Position numbers and translations under genes: made by a program | Shown here: positions 55,666-64,000 of the stretch, one piece after another | How positions within the stretch are numbered: the stretch's first letter is position 1 | Layout: every line of letters begins with the position of its first letter | Notes under the pieces: generated by a model | The model's input: only the letters and a program-made list of their open reading frames with translations | Database searches by the model: none | What the model was told of the DNA's origin: nothing | Assembly (NCBI RefSeq): GCF_900142695.1 | Contig: NZ_FRBU01000009.1 | Location: forward strand, 1-64,000 | From: Flavobacterium xanthum | GTDB taxonomy: Bacteria; Bacteroidota; Bacteroidia; Flavobacteriales; Flavobacteriaceae | Direction: 5' to 3' | Length of the DNA stretch: 64,000 nucleotides

Positions 55666-56445
55666 TTAATAGTAGTATTCTGTTTTTAAATATCCTCCAT
55701 TTCCATTAGTAGCAACACTATTTTCTGAAACCTGTTCTATTGGGTAATTATCTAAATCGTATTTAAAAGAAGTAGTATAAAAATTAGCCGATGATGTTAT
55801 TTGGTCGTCTTTAGAAACACTTGTAATTACAGTACTTATCAAACTATTATTTGAAGAGATTTCTTCATTATAATCTAACAGTTTTTTGTAACCCACAATA
55901 TTATATAACGGATTATACTTTGCATCATAATCAAAACTTACAGTATATTCTATCAAAGTCCCTGATGCAGTATTATCTAAAATTCTTTCGTCTTTGATGA
56001 AATTTTCATTTTCAAAATACAATTTTCCGTGAAATTCTTTTACTTGCTGATTCCCAGAAGCAATCGAAAATTTTTCGTAAGAAACCGTTTTATCTGCATT
56101 GTGAACGTATTTAATTCTATACTTACCCAAAGATATAACTTCAACTAATTTCCCTTCAAAGTAACTGTAATTAATAGTCTCCAGAAGCTGATTTGTTTTG
56201 TTTTGTGTTACCCTTTTTGTAATCAAATCCTCCGTATAGGTGAAATCGGTACGCTTATTGGCACCGTCCATGCTAACTATTTGATTACCTTTATAAGTAT
56301 AAAGGGTTGTTTCTGCAGTACCGCCTTCTGAAGTCTCAACGACCTTCTTCAGCAATTTCATACTGTCGTGATTATCATTTGAACACGAATAAATTGTCAA
56401 CACCAAAAACGACAAGAATAAATGTAGCAGTATTTTATTTTTCAT
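55666..56445 (-). CDS. Predicted lipoprotein of unknown function
   Basis: 259 residues. Lipoprotein signal (FLVLTIYSCSNDNHDS, Cys about 21). The mature chain is made of short beta strands with Tyr/Lys-rich repeats (TLYTYKGNQIVSMDG, FTYTEDLITKRV, INYSYFEGKLVEV, FSFDYDAKYNP-like), reminiscent of RHS/YD-type or DUF4595-like lipoproteins in Bacteroidetes. It probably faces outside the inner or outer membrane. Its own promoter (56491-56522) and terminator make it a single-gene unit. Confidence 0.82.
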   Translation of the reverse strand: MKNKILLHLFLSFLVLTIYSCSNDNHDSMKLLKKVVETSEGGTAETTLYTYKGNQIVSMDGANKRTDFTYTEDLITKRVTQNKTNQLLETINYSYFEGKLVEVISLGKYRIKYVHNADKTVSYEKFSIASGNQQVKEFHGKLYFENENFIKDERILDNTASGTLIEYTVSFDYDAKYNPLYNIVGYKKLLDYNEEISSNNSLISTVITSVSKDDQITSSANFYTTSFKYDLDNYPIEQVSENSVATNGNGGYLKTEYYY

Positions 56446-56490
56446 AATAAATCAATCGCTTTTTCCCTTTAATTTTGGCACAAAAGTTCG

Positions 56491-56522
56491 CAAACGTAAC
56501 CAAATAAAAATTCTACTTCAAA
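56491..56522 (-). promoter_or_regulatory. Consensus promoter (TTTG - 20 bp - TACGTTTG)
   Basis: On the leftward strand TTTG (56522-56519) and TACGTTTG (56498-56491) are 20 bp apart, a full match to the Bacteroidetes sigma-A consensus. It drives the lipoprotein gene starting at 56445. Confidence 0.7.
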
Positions 56523-56611
56523 ATTCATCGTTACAATCCACATATTTCGGTTGAACTACTACTTCTGAATCGAATTCCAATACCCAATAAAGATTCTAAA
56601 ATCCGTTCTTT

Positions 56612-56654
56612 TAAACAAAAAAAACCTTTTAGAACTTATGTTCTAAAAGGTTTT
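56612..56654 (-). terminator. alaS terminator
   Basis: A 15-bp perfect stem (56621-56635 with 56640-56654), four-base loop, followed leftward by a T-run; 25 bp after the alaS stop. Confidence 0.92.
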
Positions 56655-56679
56655 CCTTTATAAAAAAACAAACAGGGTT

Positions 56680-59313
56680 CTACTTTACAAAGTCTATCGC
56701 TTTTTCCAAAGCTTGTTGAATTCCAGCTACATTCTTACCACCTGCTGTCGCAAAAAATGGTTGTCCACCACCGCCACCTTGTATAAATTTACCCAATTCA
56801 CGCACTACTTGTCCGGCATTCAGATTTTTCTCCGCTACTAATTCTTTAGAAACATAACAGGTTAACATTGGTTTTTCTTCGTCGGCTGTAGCCAAAACTA
56901 AAAACACATTATTCCCTAAATTCCCTATTTCATACGCCAAATCTTTTGCTCCTTCCGCGTTCAAATCGACTTGTTTTGCCAAAAATTGAATACCATTTAT
57001 TTCCTGAATTTCAGCAATTAAACTCGCTTTCAAATTTTTGACTTTATCTTTTACTAAAGCTTCAATTTGTTTCGCTAATTTGGCATTTTCTTCTTGCATC
57101 GAATGAACGGCTTTCAAAATATCCTGAGGATTTTTTAAGGCTGATTTTACTTCATTTAATGTGTTTTCGTACGAAGCAAAATATGCTTTTACAGCATCAC
57201 TTGTAATGGCTTCAATACGACGAATTCCTGCAGCAACTGCGCCTTCAGAAACGATTTTGAAATGCCAAATTTCAGCTGTATTTTTCACGTGGATTCCTCC
57301 GCATAATTCCATGCTTTCGCCAAATTTAATCGCACGAACTTCATCTCCATATTTCTCTCCAAACAACGCCATCGCTCCTTCTTGAACTGCTTGCGCAAAA
57401 GGAATATTTCTTCTTTCAATAAGTGGTAATTGCTCTTGAATTTTTGCGTTTACAAAATCTTCTACTTGTTGCAATTCGGTTTCCGTCATTTTAGCAAAAT
57501 GCGAAAAGTCAAAACGCAAATAGTTTGGATTTACTAAAGACCCTTTTTGTTCTACATGCGTTCCCAAAATACTTCTCAAGGCTTGGTGCATCAAATGCGT
57601 AGCCGAGTGATTTCTTGAGGACAAATTTCTCAAATCGGTATTTACTTTAGCACCAAAACCAGCGTTAACATTCTCTGGTAATTGTTTTGCAAAATGCAAA
57701 ATCAGGTTGTTTTCTTTTTTCGTGTCGATGATTTCAATCGTTTCATTTGCTGAAACCAACATTCCTTTATCACCTACTTGACCACCACCTTCAGGATAAA
57801 AAGGTGTGTTATCTAAAACGATCTGGTACAAAACACCATCTTTTTTACTGTCCACTTTACGGATACGAGTGATTTTCACATCACTTTCTGATTGATCGTA
57901 GCCTACAAATGTTTCTACATTTCCAGGAATCAACACAGACCAGTCTTCGGTAGAAACTTCTGATGCGGCGCGGGAACGTTTTTTTTGTTCTTGCATTGCA
58001 GCGTTAAAACCAGCTTCGTCTAGTTCGAATCCTTTTTCTCTCAGAATTAATGCTGTTAAGTCAATTGGAAATCCAAAAGTATCGTATAATTCGAATGCTT
58101 TTGCACCTGCTATTATTGTTCCTTTTTCTTCTTCAATAACTTTATCTAACAATTGCAATCCTTGATCTAATGTTCTCAAGAAAGAAGCTTCTTCTTCCCG
58201 AATCACATTCGTAACCAATTGTTGTTGCAATTTGATTTCTGGAAAAAATTCCCCCATTTGATTCGCTAAAACGCTAACCAATTGATTTATGAAAGGTTCC
58301 TTGGTATTCAAGAACGTAAATCCGTAACGAATCGCACGACGCAAAATTCTACGAATTACATAACCAGCACCTGTGTTTGACGGCAATTGTCCGTCGGCAA
58401 TAGCGAAAGCAACAGCACGAACGTGATCAACCACAACACGGATAGCAATATTCGTTTTCTCCTCGACTGCGCTCGGAGTGACAGCATTGTCTACATATTT
58501 GAATCCTGTAATTTGCTCTACTTTTTCAATAAGTGGCGTAAAAACATCCGTGTCATAATTGGAAGTTTTTCCTTGCAACGCCATACACAAACGCTCAAAT
58601 CCCATTCCGGTATCAACGTGTTTCGCAGGTAATTTTTCCAAAGAACCATCTGCTTTACGGTTGAATTCCATGAATACATTGTTCCAGATTTCCACTACTT
58701 GCGGATGGTCATTGTTTACCAAACTCTTTCCTGAAACTAACGCTTTCTCTTCTGCAGAACGAATATCAACGTGAATTTCGGAACATGGACCACACGGACC
58801 TTGATCTCCCATTTCCCAGAAATTGTCTTTCTTGTTTCCAAGAATGATTCGGTCTTCGTCAATTAATGCTGCCCAAATATGCCAAGCTTCTTGATCGAAA
58901 GGTACATTTTCAGCGGGATTTCCTTCAAATACGGAAATGTATAAGTTTTCTTTTGGGATTTTATAGACTTCCGTCAAAAGTTCCCACGCCCAATTGATGG
59001 CTTCTTTCTTGAAATAATCACCAAATGACCAGTTCCCCAACATTTCAAACATCGTGTGGTGGTAGGTATCAAAACCTACATCTTCTAGATCGTTATGTTT
59101 TCCTGAAACACGAAGACATTTTTGCGTATCGGCTATTCTGTTGCTTTTTGGCGTTCCGTTCCCTAGAAAATATTCTTTGAACTGAGCCATTCCTGAATTG
59201 TTGAACATCAAGGTTGGATCATCCTTAAGAACAATGGGAGCCGATGGAACGATTAAGTGTCCTTTTGATGCGAAAAATTCCAGAAATTGCTTGCGTACGT
59301 CTTGTGATGTCAT
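56680..59313 (-). CDS. alaS: Alanyl-tRNA synthetase
   Basis: 877 residues, full length. It charges tRNA-Ala and edits mischarged Ser/Gly in the cytoplasm. The class II core is N-terminal ([47 protein letters not shown]). The editing domain has the zinc-site [12 protein letters not shown] and [12 protein letters not shown]. The C-terminal DHHA1-type domain ends with [16 protein letters not shown]. The start [19 protein letters not shown] is canonical. It stands alone, divergent from the M23 peptidase gene. Confidence 0.97.
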   Translation of the reverse strand: MTSQDVRKQFLEFFASKGHLIVPSAPIVLKDDPTLMFNNSGMAQFKEYFLGNGTPKSNRIADTQKCLRVSGKHNDLEDVGFDTYHHTMFEMLGNWSFGDYFKKEAINWAWELLTEVYKIPKENLYISVFEGNPAENVPFDQEAWHIWAALIDEDRIILGNKKDNFWEMGDQGPCGPCSEIHVDIRSAEEKALVSGKSLVNNDHPQVVEIWNNVFMEFNRKADGSLEKLPAKHVDTGMGFERLCMALQGKTSNYDTDVFTPLIEKVEQITGFKYVDNAVTPSAVEEKTNIAIRVVVDHVRAVAFAIADGQLPSNTGAGYVIRRILRRAIRYGFTFLNTKEPFINQLVSVLANQMGEFFPEIKLQQQLVTNVIREEEASFLRTLDQGLQLLDKVIEEEKGTIIAGAKAFELYDTFGFPIDLTALILREKGFELDEAGFNAAMQEQKKRSRAASEVSTEDWSVLIPGNVETFVGYDQSESDVKITRIRKVDSKKDGVLYQIVLDNTPFYPEGGGQVGDKGMLVSANETIEIIDTKKENNLILHFAKQLPENVNAGFGAKVNTDLRNLSSRNHSATHLMHQALRSILGTHVEQKGSLVNPNYLRFDFSHFAKMTETELQQVEDFVNAKIQEQLPLIERRNIPFAQAVQEGAMALFGEKYGDEVRAIKFGESMELCGGIHVKNTAEIWHFKIVSEGAVAAGIRRIEAITSDAVKAYFASYENTLNEVKSALKNPQDILKAVHSMQEENAKLAKQIEALVKDKVKNLKASLIAEIQEINGIQFLAKQVDLNAEGAKDLAYEIGNLGNNVFLVLATADEEKPMLTCYVSKELVAEKNLNAGQVVRELGKFIQGGGGGQPFFATAGGKNVAGIQQALEKAIDFVK

Positions 59314-59445
59314 TTTTAATTTTAGTTTAAAGTTTAAGGTTTAAAGTTAATTAATCCCGAAACTATATCTTTTTACTATTCTTTTTTTGCCTCAGATTAT
59401 CTCACATGCTCTTATTTTCAACGGAGTTCACTGAACACTTAGTGT

Positions 59446-59577
59446 TTGCAGTGGAAAGCTTTGAAGTTTTGAAATCTATTTTTTCTTGGGTTGGCAGAGC
59501 GACCGGAGGAAGCTCCTGCTGACTCAATAGAAAAAAAAATTTCAAGACGAGAACTTGCAACGAATAGCTGGAATAGG
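59446..59577 (+). ncRNA. Candidate structured element (copy 4 of 4, 5' end divergent)
   Basis: A helix with a few mismatches joins 59469-59497 and 59516-59545 around AGCGACCGGAGGAAGCTC, the apical word shared with copies at 35.3 and 51.8 kb. The right flank ACTTGCAACGAATAGCTGG matches the family, while the AGCCC start is not recognisable. It lies between the divergent alaS and M23 peptidase genes. Confidence 0.5.
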
Positions 59578-59629
59578 CACATTATTTTATTTATTCCTGA
59601 AAAAAGGATGTAACAAATGAAACATTTCT

Positions 59630-59637
59630 TAAATTTG
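59630..59637 (+). promoter_or_regulatory. Candidate -7 box of the M23 peptidase gene
   Basis: TAAATTTG, a full TAnnTTTG match, 46 bp before the ATG at 59683; no -33 TTG recognised. Confidence 0.35.
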
Positions 59638-59682
59638 TTCGTCTAACCTTTTACAGTGTGCAAAAATAGGGTATTTTAAAAT

Positions 59683-60660
59683 ATGTCGAAAGTAAAATAT
59701 TATTACGATTCCGAAAATCTAGCCTATAGAAAAATAAAAACACAAAAAAGAACAAAATTTGGTGTTGTTATCTTGTTTTTATTGGCAGCGGCGTTGTTTG
59801 GTTTTTTAAGTTTTATTATTTTATTGAACACTCCTTATTTTGAAACACCAAAAGACCGTTTGCAAGCCCGTGAAATTGAAAACTTGAGACTGAATTACGC
59901 GCTACTGAACAAAAAAATGGATCAGATAAATGGTGTTCTTGAAGCTATTGAAGATCGAGACAACAATTTGTATCGGGTCTATTTTAATAAAGCGGCCATT
60001 CCAGATTCAGTTCGCGAGGCAGGATTTCAGGGGAAAAATAGGTATAAAGTGCTGGAAGGGTATAACAATTCGCAGTTGGTTATGAATACCACAAAAAGAA
60101 TGGATGTTTTGACTAAAGAATTAGCGATTCAGTCCAAATCATTAGACGTTATTTTGAAATTGGCAGAAGCTAAAAGTGATTTTTTGTCAGCCATCCCTGC
60201 CATTCAGCCAGTACAAAATGAAAATTTAAAACAAATGGCTTCTGGTTTTGGATACCGCACAGATCCTTTTACTAAAGCAAGAAAAATGCATGAAGGCATG
60301 GATTTTACGGCAAAAAGTGGAACGCCTATTTATGCCACTGGTGACGGAGTAGTTGCACAAGCAGACAATACGGCTTCAGGATACGGAAATCATATTGTTA
60401 TTCGGCATGGATTTGGATACGAAACGTTGTACGCCCATTTGAGTAAATACAATACCAGAGCAGGACAACGCGTAAAACGAGGTGATGTTATTGGTTATGT
60501 GGGAAGCACAGGAAGATCAGAAGCTCCGCATTTGCATTATGAAGTTCACAAGGATAAAAAAGTAGTGAATCCTCTTAATTTTTATTACGGAAATATTTCG
60601 GCAGTGGAATATGTTGTCATCGCGCAACTGGCAAACCAGGAGAATCAATCATTAGACTAA
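59683..60660 (+). CDS. M23 family metallopeptidase (LytM domain)
   Basis: 325 residues. A cytoplasmic basic N-terminus and one membrane helix (about 27-48) are followed by a coiled-coil-like stretch (60-160). The LytM domain follows (about 185-300): SGFGYRTDPFTKARKMHEGM with DF supplies the first His and the Asp of the zinc site, and APHLHYEVH the last ones. It should cut peptidoglycan cross-bridges in the periplasm, or act as a regulator of such enzymes. First gene of a rightward run that continues with MerR, LemA and TPM genes. Confidence 0.93.
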   Translation: MSKVKYYYDSENLAYRKIKTQKRTKFGVVILFLLAAALFGFLSFIILLNTPYFETPKDRLQAREIENLRLNYALLNKKMDQINGVLEAIEDRDNNLYRVYFNKAAIPDSVREAGFQGKNRYKVLEGYNNSQLVMNTTKRMDVLTKELAIQSKSLDVILKLAEAKSDFLSAIPAIQPVQNENLKQMASGFGYRTDPFTKARKMHEGMDFTAKSGTPIYATGDGVVAQADNTASGYGNHIVIRHGFGYETLYAHLSKYNTRAGQRVKRGDVIGYVGSTGRSEAPHLHYEVHKDKKVVNPLNFYYGNISAVEYVVIAQLANQENQSLD

Positions 60661-60759
60661 TGCAAAATAGTATTCAGTGTTCGGTTTGCAGTGTTCAAAT
60701 AAAAGATAAAAAATAGTGTTCAGTGACAATTCAGCTGGACAAAAAAATAAAAAACAGAT

Positions 60760-61092
60760 ATGCATATTGAATTATTTAAAGACAAAAGATATTACAGCAT
60801 TGGCGAAGTAGCCAAAGCATTTGATGTTAATGCCTCGCTGATTCGTTTTTGGGACAATGAATTTGATATTCTGAAACCAAAAAAGAATGCTAAAGGCAAT
60901 CGAATGTTTACCCCAGAAGATATTACTAATTTACAATTGATCTATCACTTAGTCAAAGAAAGAGGTTTTACACTGGAAGGTGCCAAAACCCATTTGAAAG
61001 AAGGACAAAAGAAAACCTTAGATAAGTTTGATATTATTCGAAAATTAGAAACAATACGCACACAATTAACAACTATTAAAAACGAATTGTAG
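60760..61092 (+). CDS. MerR family transcriptional regulator
   Basis: 110 residues. The winged-helix DNA-binding domain has YYSIGEVAKAFDVNASLIRF, WDNEFDILKPKKNAKGNR and FTPEDITNLQLIYHLVKERG, all MerR-type. The remaining helix (LDKFDIIRKLETIRTQLTTI) is a dimerisation coil; no metal- or drug-binding domain is present. It lies 99 bp after the M23 gene and 65 bp before the LemA gene and may control them. Target unknown. Confidence 0.93.
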   Translation: MHIELFKDKRYYSIGEVAKAFDVNASLIRFWDNEFDILKPKKNAKGNRMFTPEDITNLQLIYHLVKERGFTLEGAKTHLKEGQKKTLDKFDIIRKLETIRTQLTTIKNEL

Positions 61093-61157
61093 TCAGCACG
61101 ACTACATCCCTATTAAAATTTTAAATAATTAAATACTAAACACTAAAATAAATAAAC

Positions 61158-61745
61158 ATGAGAAGATTTTTGCCTTGGATTATCGGAGCGGTTGTAATTT
61201 TTGTAATTTACAGCTGGGTTAAAGGAATTAACAATACTGCTGTGACGTTAAACCAAAATGTAGAACAATCTTGGGGTGATGTTCAAACGGCGTATCAAAG
61301 AAGAAATGACCTTATTGGGAATTTAGTAAATACCGTAAAAGGTGCCGCTGATTTTGAAAAAAGCACCTTGACAGCAGTTATCGAAGCGCGTTCTAAAGCT
61401 ACTTCTGTAAAAATTGATCCTGCAAATATTACTCCTGAACAATTAGCTGAATTCAACAAAGCACAAAGTGGCGTGAGCAGTTCATTGTCTCGATTATTAG
61501 TAACTGTTGAAGCGTATCCAGAATTGAAAGCCAACCAAAACTTCTTGAAATTACAAGACGAATTGGCCAGTACAGAAAATCAAATTCTAACGGCTAGAAC
61601 GCGTTTCAACGAAGCGGTAAAACCATATAACTCACATATCAAAACGTTCCCAAACAGCTTATTTGCTGGATTATTCGGATTCAAAGAGAAAGCATACTTT
61701 AATGCAGTTGAAGGTGCAGATAAACCAGTTGAAGTAAAATTCTAA
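61158..61745 (+). CDS. LemA family protein
   Basis: 195 residues. One N-terminal membrane helix (LPWIIGAVVIFVIYSWV) is followed by the LemA signature NQNVEQSWGDVQTAYQRRND, then VKGAADFEKSTLTAVIEARS and RTRFNEAVKPYNSHIKTFPN. LemA proteins are helical and membrane-anchored and are often encoded beside TPM-domain proteins, as here. The molecular role is not settled; envelope protein maintenance has been suggested for the pair. Confidence 0.95.
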   Translation: MRRFLPWIIGAVVIFVIYSWVKGINNTAVTLNQNVEQSWGDVQTAYQRRNDLIGNLVNTVKGAADFEKSTLTAVIEARSKATSVKIDPANITPEQLAEFNKAQSGVSSSLSRLLVTVEAYPELKANQNFLKLQDELASTENQILTARTRFNEAVKPYNSHIKTFPNSLFAGLFGFKEKAYFNAVEGADKPVEVKF

Positions 61746-61763
61746 AAACGATTTCAGATTTTC

Positions 61764-61816
61764 GATTAATGATTTTTGATTGTAGGACATTCTACAGTCA
61801 AAAATCGCTAATCATC
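61764..61816. repeat. Hairpin made of GATTTTTGATTGTAG units
   Basis: The left arm holds GATTTTTGATTGTAG and the right arm its near-complement CTACAGTCAAAAATCG, with a six-base loop. The arm is the same word that builds the array at 19805-20910, over 40 kb away. It lies between the LemA and first TPM genes. Confidence 0.7.
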
Positions 61817-61833
61817 ATTCAAAAATTTATCCC

Positions 61834-62271
61834 ATGTCAAAAGTAGAAGATTTTTTAACCAAAGAAGATGAACAAGAAATTGTTGAAGCTATTCGTATGG
61901 CTGAAAAGAACACTTCTGGCGAGATTAGAGTTCATATAGAGAAAACAACTTCCATGGATGCGTATGATCGCGCTTTGGAAGTTTTTCATGAATTGAAAAT
62001 GGATGAAACCGAGTTGCAAAATGGTGTCTTGATTTACCTAGCAGTTGAAGATCATCATTTTGTAATTTGCGGAGATAAAGGAATTAATGATGTTGTACCA
62101 AATGATTTTTGGAATTGCACCCGAGATATTATGGTAGCGGAGTTCAAAAAAGGTGATTTCAAGCAAGGTCTTATTGATGGAATTGCCAGAGCAGGGGAAC
62201 AATTACAACACTATTTTCCTTGGCTAGAAGGCGACACAAACGAATTATCAAACGAAATATCTAAAGGATAA
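61834..62271 (+). CDS. TPM domain protein, cytosolic-type
   Basis: 145 residues without signal peptide or membrane segment. VEDFLTKEDEQEIVEAIRMA, then TSGEIRVHIEKTT and LQNGVLIYLAVEDHHFVICG are the TPM-domain blocks. The short C-terminal part (FKQGLIDGIARAGEQLQHYF) resembles the helix after TPM. It overlaps the next TPM gene by one base (TAATG), so both are probably translated together. Function unknown; TPM domains have been linked to phosphatase-like folds. Confidence 0.92.
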   Translation: MSKVEDFLTKEDEQEIVEAIRMAEKNTSGEIRVHIEKTTSMDAYDRALEVFHELKMDETELQNGVLIYLAVEDHHFVICGDKGINDVVPNDFWNCTRDIMVAEFKKGDFKQGLIDGIARAGEQLQHYFPWLEGDTNELSNEISKG

Positions 62272-63083
62272 TGCTATTACAAAAAAAGAGTACTCTAATT
62301 GCACTAAAGCTTTTTGTCTGTTTATTATTCACACAAATTGGCTTTGCGCAATTTACCATTCCTGAAAAACCAACTCTTCAAACTTCAGTTTATGATTATG
62401 CGAATGTGCTCAGCGCAACAGAAAAAGCACAATTAGAAGAAAAACTGATTAAATATTCTGATTCTACCACAACTCAGATTGTCGTCATTACGATTGAAAG
62501 CCTTCAAAACGAAGATGTCAGTCAACTGGCAACCAAATGGGGACAAACGTGGGGAATTGGCGGTACGGAGAAAGACGATAATGGTGTTATTGTTTTATTG
62601 GCTAAAGCCGAAAAAAAAATAGCAATCAATCCCGGTTATGGATTAGAAGATCGACTAACTGCTGGAATAGGTGGAGAAATAATTCGGAATATTATTATTC
62701 CTGAATTTAAAGCCGGAAGTTTTTACAACGGATTAGACAAAGGCACAGACGCACTTATTGATGTTTTCAAGGGAAAATACAAAGGAGAACGAGTTAAAAA
62801 AACCAAAGATACAGGATTCCCCATTTTACCCTTAATTGTTATTGTCATCATTATACTGGTACTTATTTCAAGAAACAAAGGCGGCGGCGGTAATTCTGGA
62901 AACAGAGGCGGTGGCATTGGACCTAGTTTATTGGATGTTATTATACTCAGCAGCCTTGGAAGAAACAGCGGTGGCGGTGGATTTGGTGGCGGTTCCTCTG
63001 GTGGTGGATTTGGTGGAGGCGGTTTCGGCGGTGGATTTGGTGGCGGAGGTTTCTCTGGTGGCGGATCTAGCGGAGGCTGGTAA
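62271..63083 (+). CDS. Exported TPM domain protein with Gly-rich tail
   Basis: 270 residues. A signal peptide (LFVCLLFTQIGFAQ) precedes the TPM domain (about 35-165) with VYDYANVLSATEKAQLEEKL, STTTQIVVITIESL and GIVVLLAK-like strands (GVIVLLAKAEKKIAINPGYG). One membrane helix follows (ILPLIVIVIIILVLIS). The tail is almost only Gly, Ser and Phe (FGGGGFGGGFGGGGFSGGGS), typical of LemA-associated TPM proteins. The tail probably lies in the cytoplasm. The gene ends before the hairpin at 63105. Confidence 0.93.
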   Translation: MLLQKKSTLIALKLFVCLLFTQIGFAQFTIPEKPTLQTSVYDYANVLSATEKAQLEEKLIKYSDSTTTQIVVITIESLQNEDVSQLATKWGQTWGIGGTEKDDNGVIVLLAKAEKKIAINPGYGLEDRLTAGIGGEIIRNIIIPEFKAGSFYNGLDKGTDALIDVFKGKYKGERVKKTKDTGFPILPLIVIVIIILVLISRNKGGGGNSGNRGGGIGPSLLDVIILSSLGRNSGGGGFGGGSSGGGFGGGGFGGGFGGGGFSGGGSSGGW

Positions 63084-63104
63084 CAATTTGATTTTAAAAA
63101 TATT

Positions 63105-63144
63105 AATACCCTATCAAAACGATAGGGTATTTTTTTTATATTTG
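63105..63144 (+). terminator. Terminator followed directly by a -7 box
   Basis: Stem AATACCCTATC (63105-63115) with GATAGGGTATT (63121-63131) and a T-run to 63137 end the LemA/TPM unit. The T-run merges into TATATTTG (63137-63144), a full -7 match, 16 bp before the next gene's ATG. Confidence 0.85.
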
Positions 63145-63159
63145 GTGAAAATTAAAAAA

Positions 63160-63903
63160 ATGAAGTTATATTATTTGCTCCCATTGATTCTTTTGACAAA
63201 TGGAATAGCAATTGCTCAATCAGAGAAAAAGATAGATCATCAAAGCATTCTTTGGACGCGTTATTACAATCAATTATTGCTAAGCGAAAAATGGTCTTTG
63301 CATTCTGAATTTGACAACCGACTTTTTCTAAAACCAACACAAGAAAATTTATTTGTCATCCGAGTTCAAGGTCGCTATAAAATCAATGCGCATTTAGAGA
63401 CAGGCGCTGGCTTTGCCTACTTCTCAGTCGATACACAAATCCCTGAAATTAATCCTGATTACACTACACCGGAATATCGAGGACAACAGGATCTTACGTG
63501 GAAAGAAACTTTTGGGAAATTTGGGATTAACCAGCGTTTTCAGTTAGAGGAGCGATTCATTCACAAGGCAAACAAGGAAATGCTACTGCCAGGAACCCTA
63601 TTTTCATGGCGCTTCAGGTACCGCTTTCAAACAGAATACACTTTTTGGAAAAAAGAAAAGCAGCTGTTAAAAGCTGTACTATCCGATGAAATAATGTTCA
63701 ATTTTGGAAAAAATATAATTAAAAATACATTTGATCAAAATAGAATTTATGCTGCCATACATTATGGACTCAATAGCAATGTCGCATTTGAACTCGGCTA
63801 CCTAAACAGTCTTCAACGACGAGCTAATGGAACCGATTATTTCAACAGAGATATTATCCGAATCAGTATTTTTCATAAAATTAAAAGCTCAAAAAAAGTA
63901 TAA
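63160..63903 (+). CDS. DUF2490 domain outer-membrane protein
   Basis: 247 residues from the ATG at 63160, which opens a signal peptide (MKLYYLLPLILLTNGIAIAQ). The frame stays open back to 62836, but that part is a shadow of the Gly-rich tail of the upstream gene, and the promoter at 63137 lies inside it. The mature chain has DUF2490 blocks: ILWTRYYNQLLLSEKWSLHS, IRVQGRYKINAHLETGAGFA and QRFQLEERFI. It is probably a small beta-barrel. Function unknown. Confidence 0.88.
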   Translation: MKLYYLLPLILLTNGIAIAQSEKKIDHQSILWTRYYNQLLLSEKWSLHSEFDNRLFLKPTQENLFVIRVQGRYKINAHLETGAGFAYFSVDTQIPEINPDYTTPEYRGQQDLTWKETFGKFGINQRFQLEERFIHKANKEMLLPGTLFSWRFRYRFQTEYTFWKKEKQLLKAVLSDEIMFNFGKNIIKNTFDQNRIYAAIHYGLNSNVAFELGYLNSLQRRANGTDYFNRDIIRISIFHKIKSSKKV

Positions 63904-64000
63904 AGAGCATTTGTAATTAGTAACTAATAAATATTTTAAACATTGATTACCAATACGTTAACTTAATATTTACAATTCATGGTGTAACTTTAATAAAAAG

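Noticed and set aside
62836..63159. Long N-terminal extension of the DUF2490 gene
   Set aside because: It is a frame shadow of the Gly-rich TPM tail and spans a terminator and a promoter; the signal peptide begins at 63160.
1..64000. tRNA or rRNA genes
   Set aside because: Intergenic regions were scanned by eye for cloverleaf ends (GTTCGAxxC arms) and rRNA words. The GTTCGAGTGG words at 26-30 kb belong to the repeat array and lack the other tRNA parts.

Overview
The window looks like chromosome of a Flavobacterium-like member of the Bacteroidetes. The grounds are low GC, a SusC/SusD pair, a type IX secretion (T9SS) C-terminal sorting domain, many lipoproteins with SC/NC lipoboxes, lineage families (GSCFA, DUF4394, DUF4230, DUF5522, DUF4136), no Shine-Dalgarno sites, and several TAnnTTTG (-7) promoter boxes, some with TTTG about 20 bp upstream. 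I found no rRNA, tRNA, CRISPR array or intact insertion sequence.

Layout. (1) 1-13444, read leftward: a surface-polysaccharide cluster. It starts with Wzm/Wzt-type ABC exporter genes, followed by an O-acetyltransferase, an NAD-dependent epimerase and nine glycosyltransferases (GT2-, GT4- and GT11-like, including a probable alpha-1,2-fucosyltransferase). Two decayed remnants (a GT2 5' end at 4415-4559 and a methyltransferase-like fragment at 47-223) show recent reshuffling. (2) 14088-18678: a SusC/SusD pair without degradative enzymes or a regulator. (3) 18679-31005: housekeeping genes (rnhB, lipB, a Zn-alcohol/formaldehyde dehydrogenase, a lipoprotein gene, lysS) set among repeats. These include MITE-like copies, a roughly 1.1 kb array of short repeats, and a 4.7 kb mosaic array of hairpin modules without genes (26117-30850). 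(4) 31006-37837: an outer-membrane protein, a DUF4394 lipoprotein gene broken by an in-frame stop, a GDPD-type phosphodiesterase, and a leftward cluster that looks copper-related (small CNGKC protein, MbnP, MbnH-like di-heme protein, CGCS outer-membrane protein). (5) 37933-45547: a 604-residue protein of unknown function, a small periplasmic protein, hemL, a LysM glucosaminidase, an ACC-deaminase-like PLP enzyme and a T9SS cargo protein. (6) 45984-53706: urocanate hydratase, DUF5522, DUF4136, a group III truncated haemoglobin, a phytase-like esterase, a toxin-antitoxin pair and a long phenylalanine 4-hydroxylase. (7) 53944-63903: DUF4230, GSCFA, a lipoprotein, alaS, then a rightward M23 / MerR / LemA / TPM / TPM / DUF2490 run.

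The features most worth a second look are the 4.7 kb hairpin-module array, a family of four intergenic elements (24.1, 35.3, 51.8 and 59.5 kb) whose long helices are kept while their sequence changes (a candidate structured RNA), and the MbnP/MbnH cluster, which has no visible methanobactin genes. All functional assignments come from motifs and family knowledge read by eye; no database search was run.
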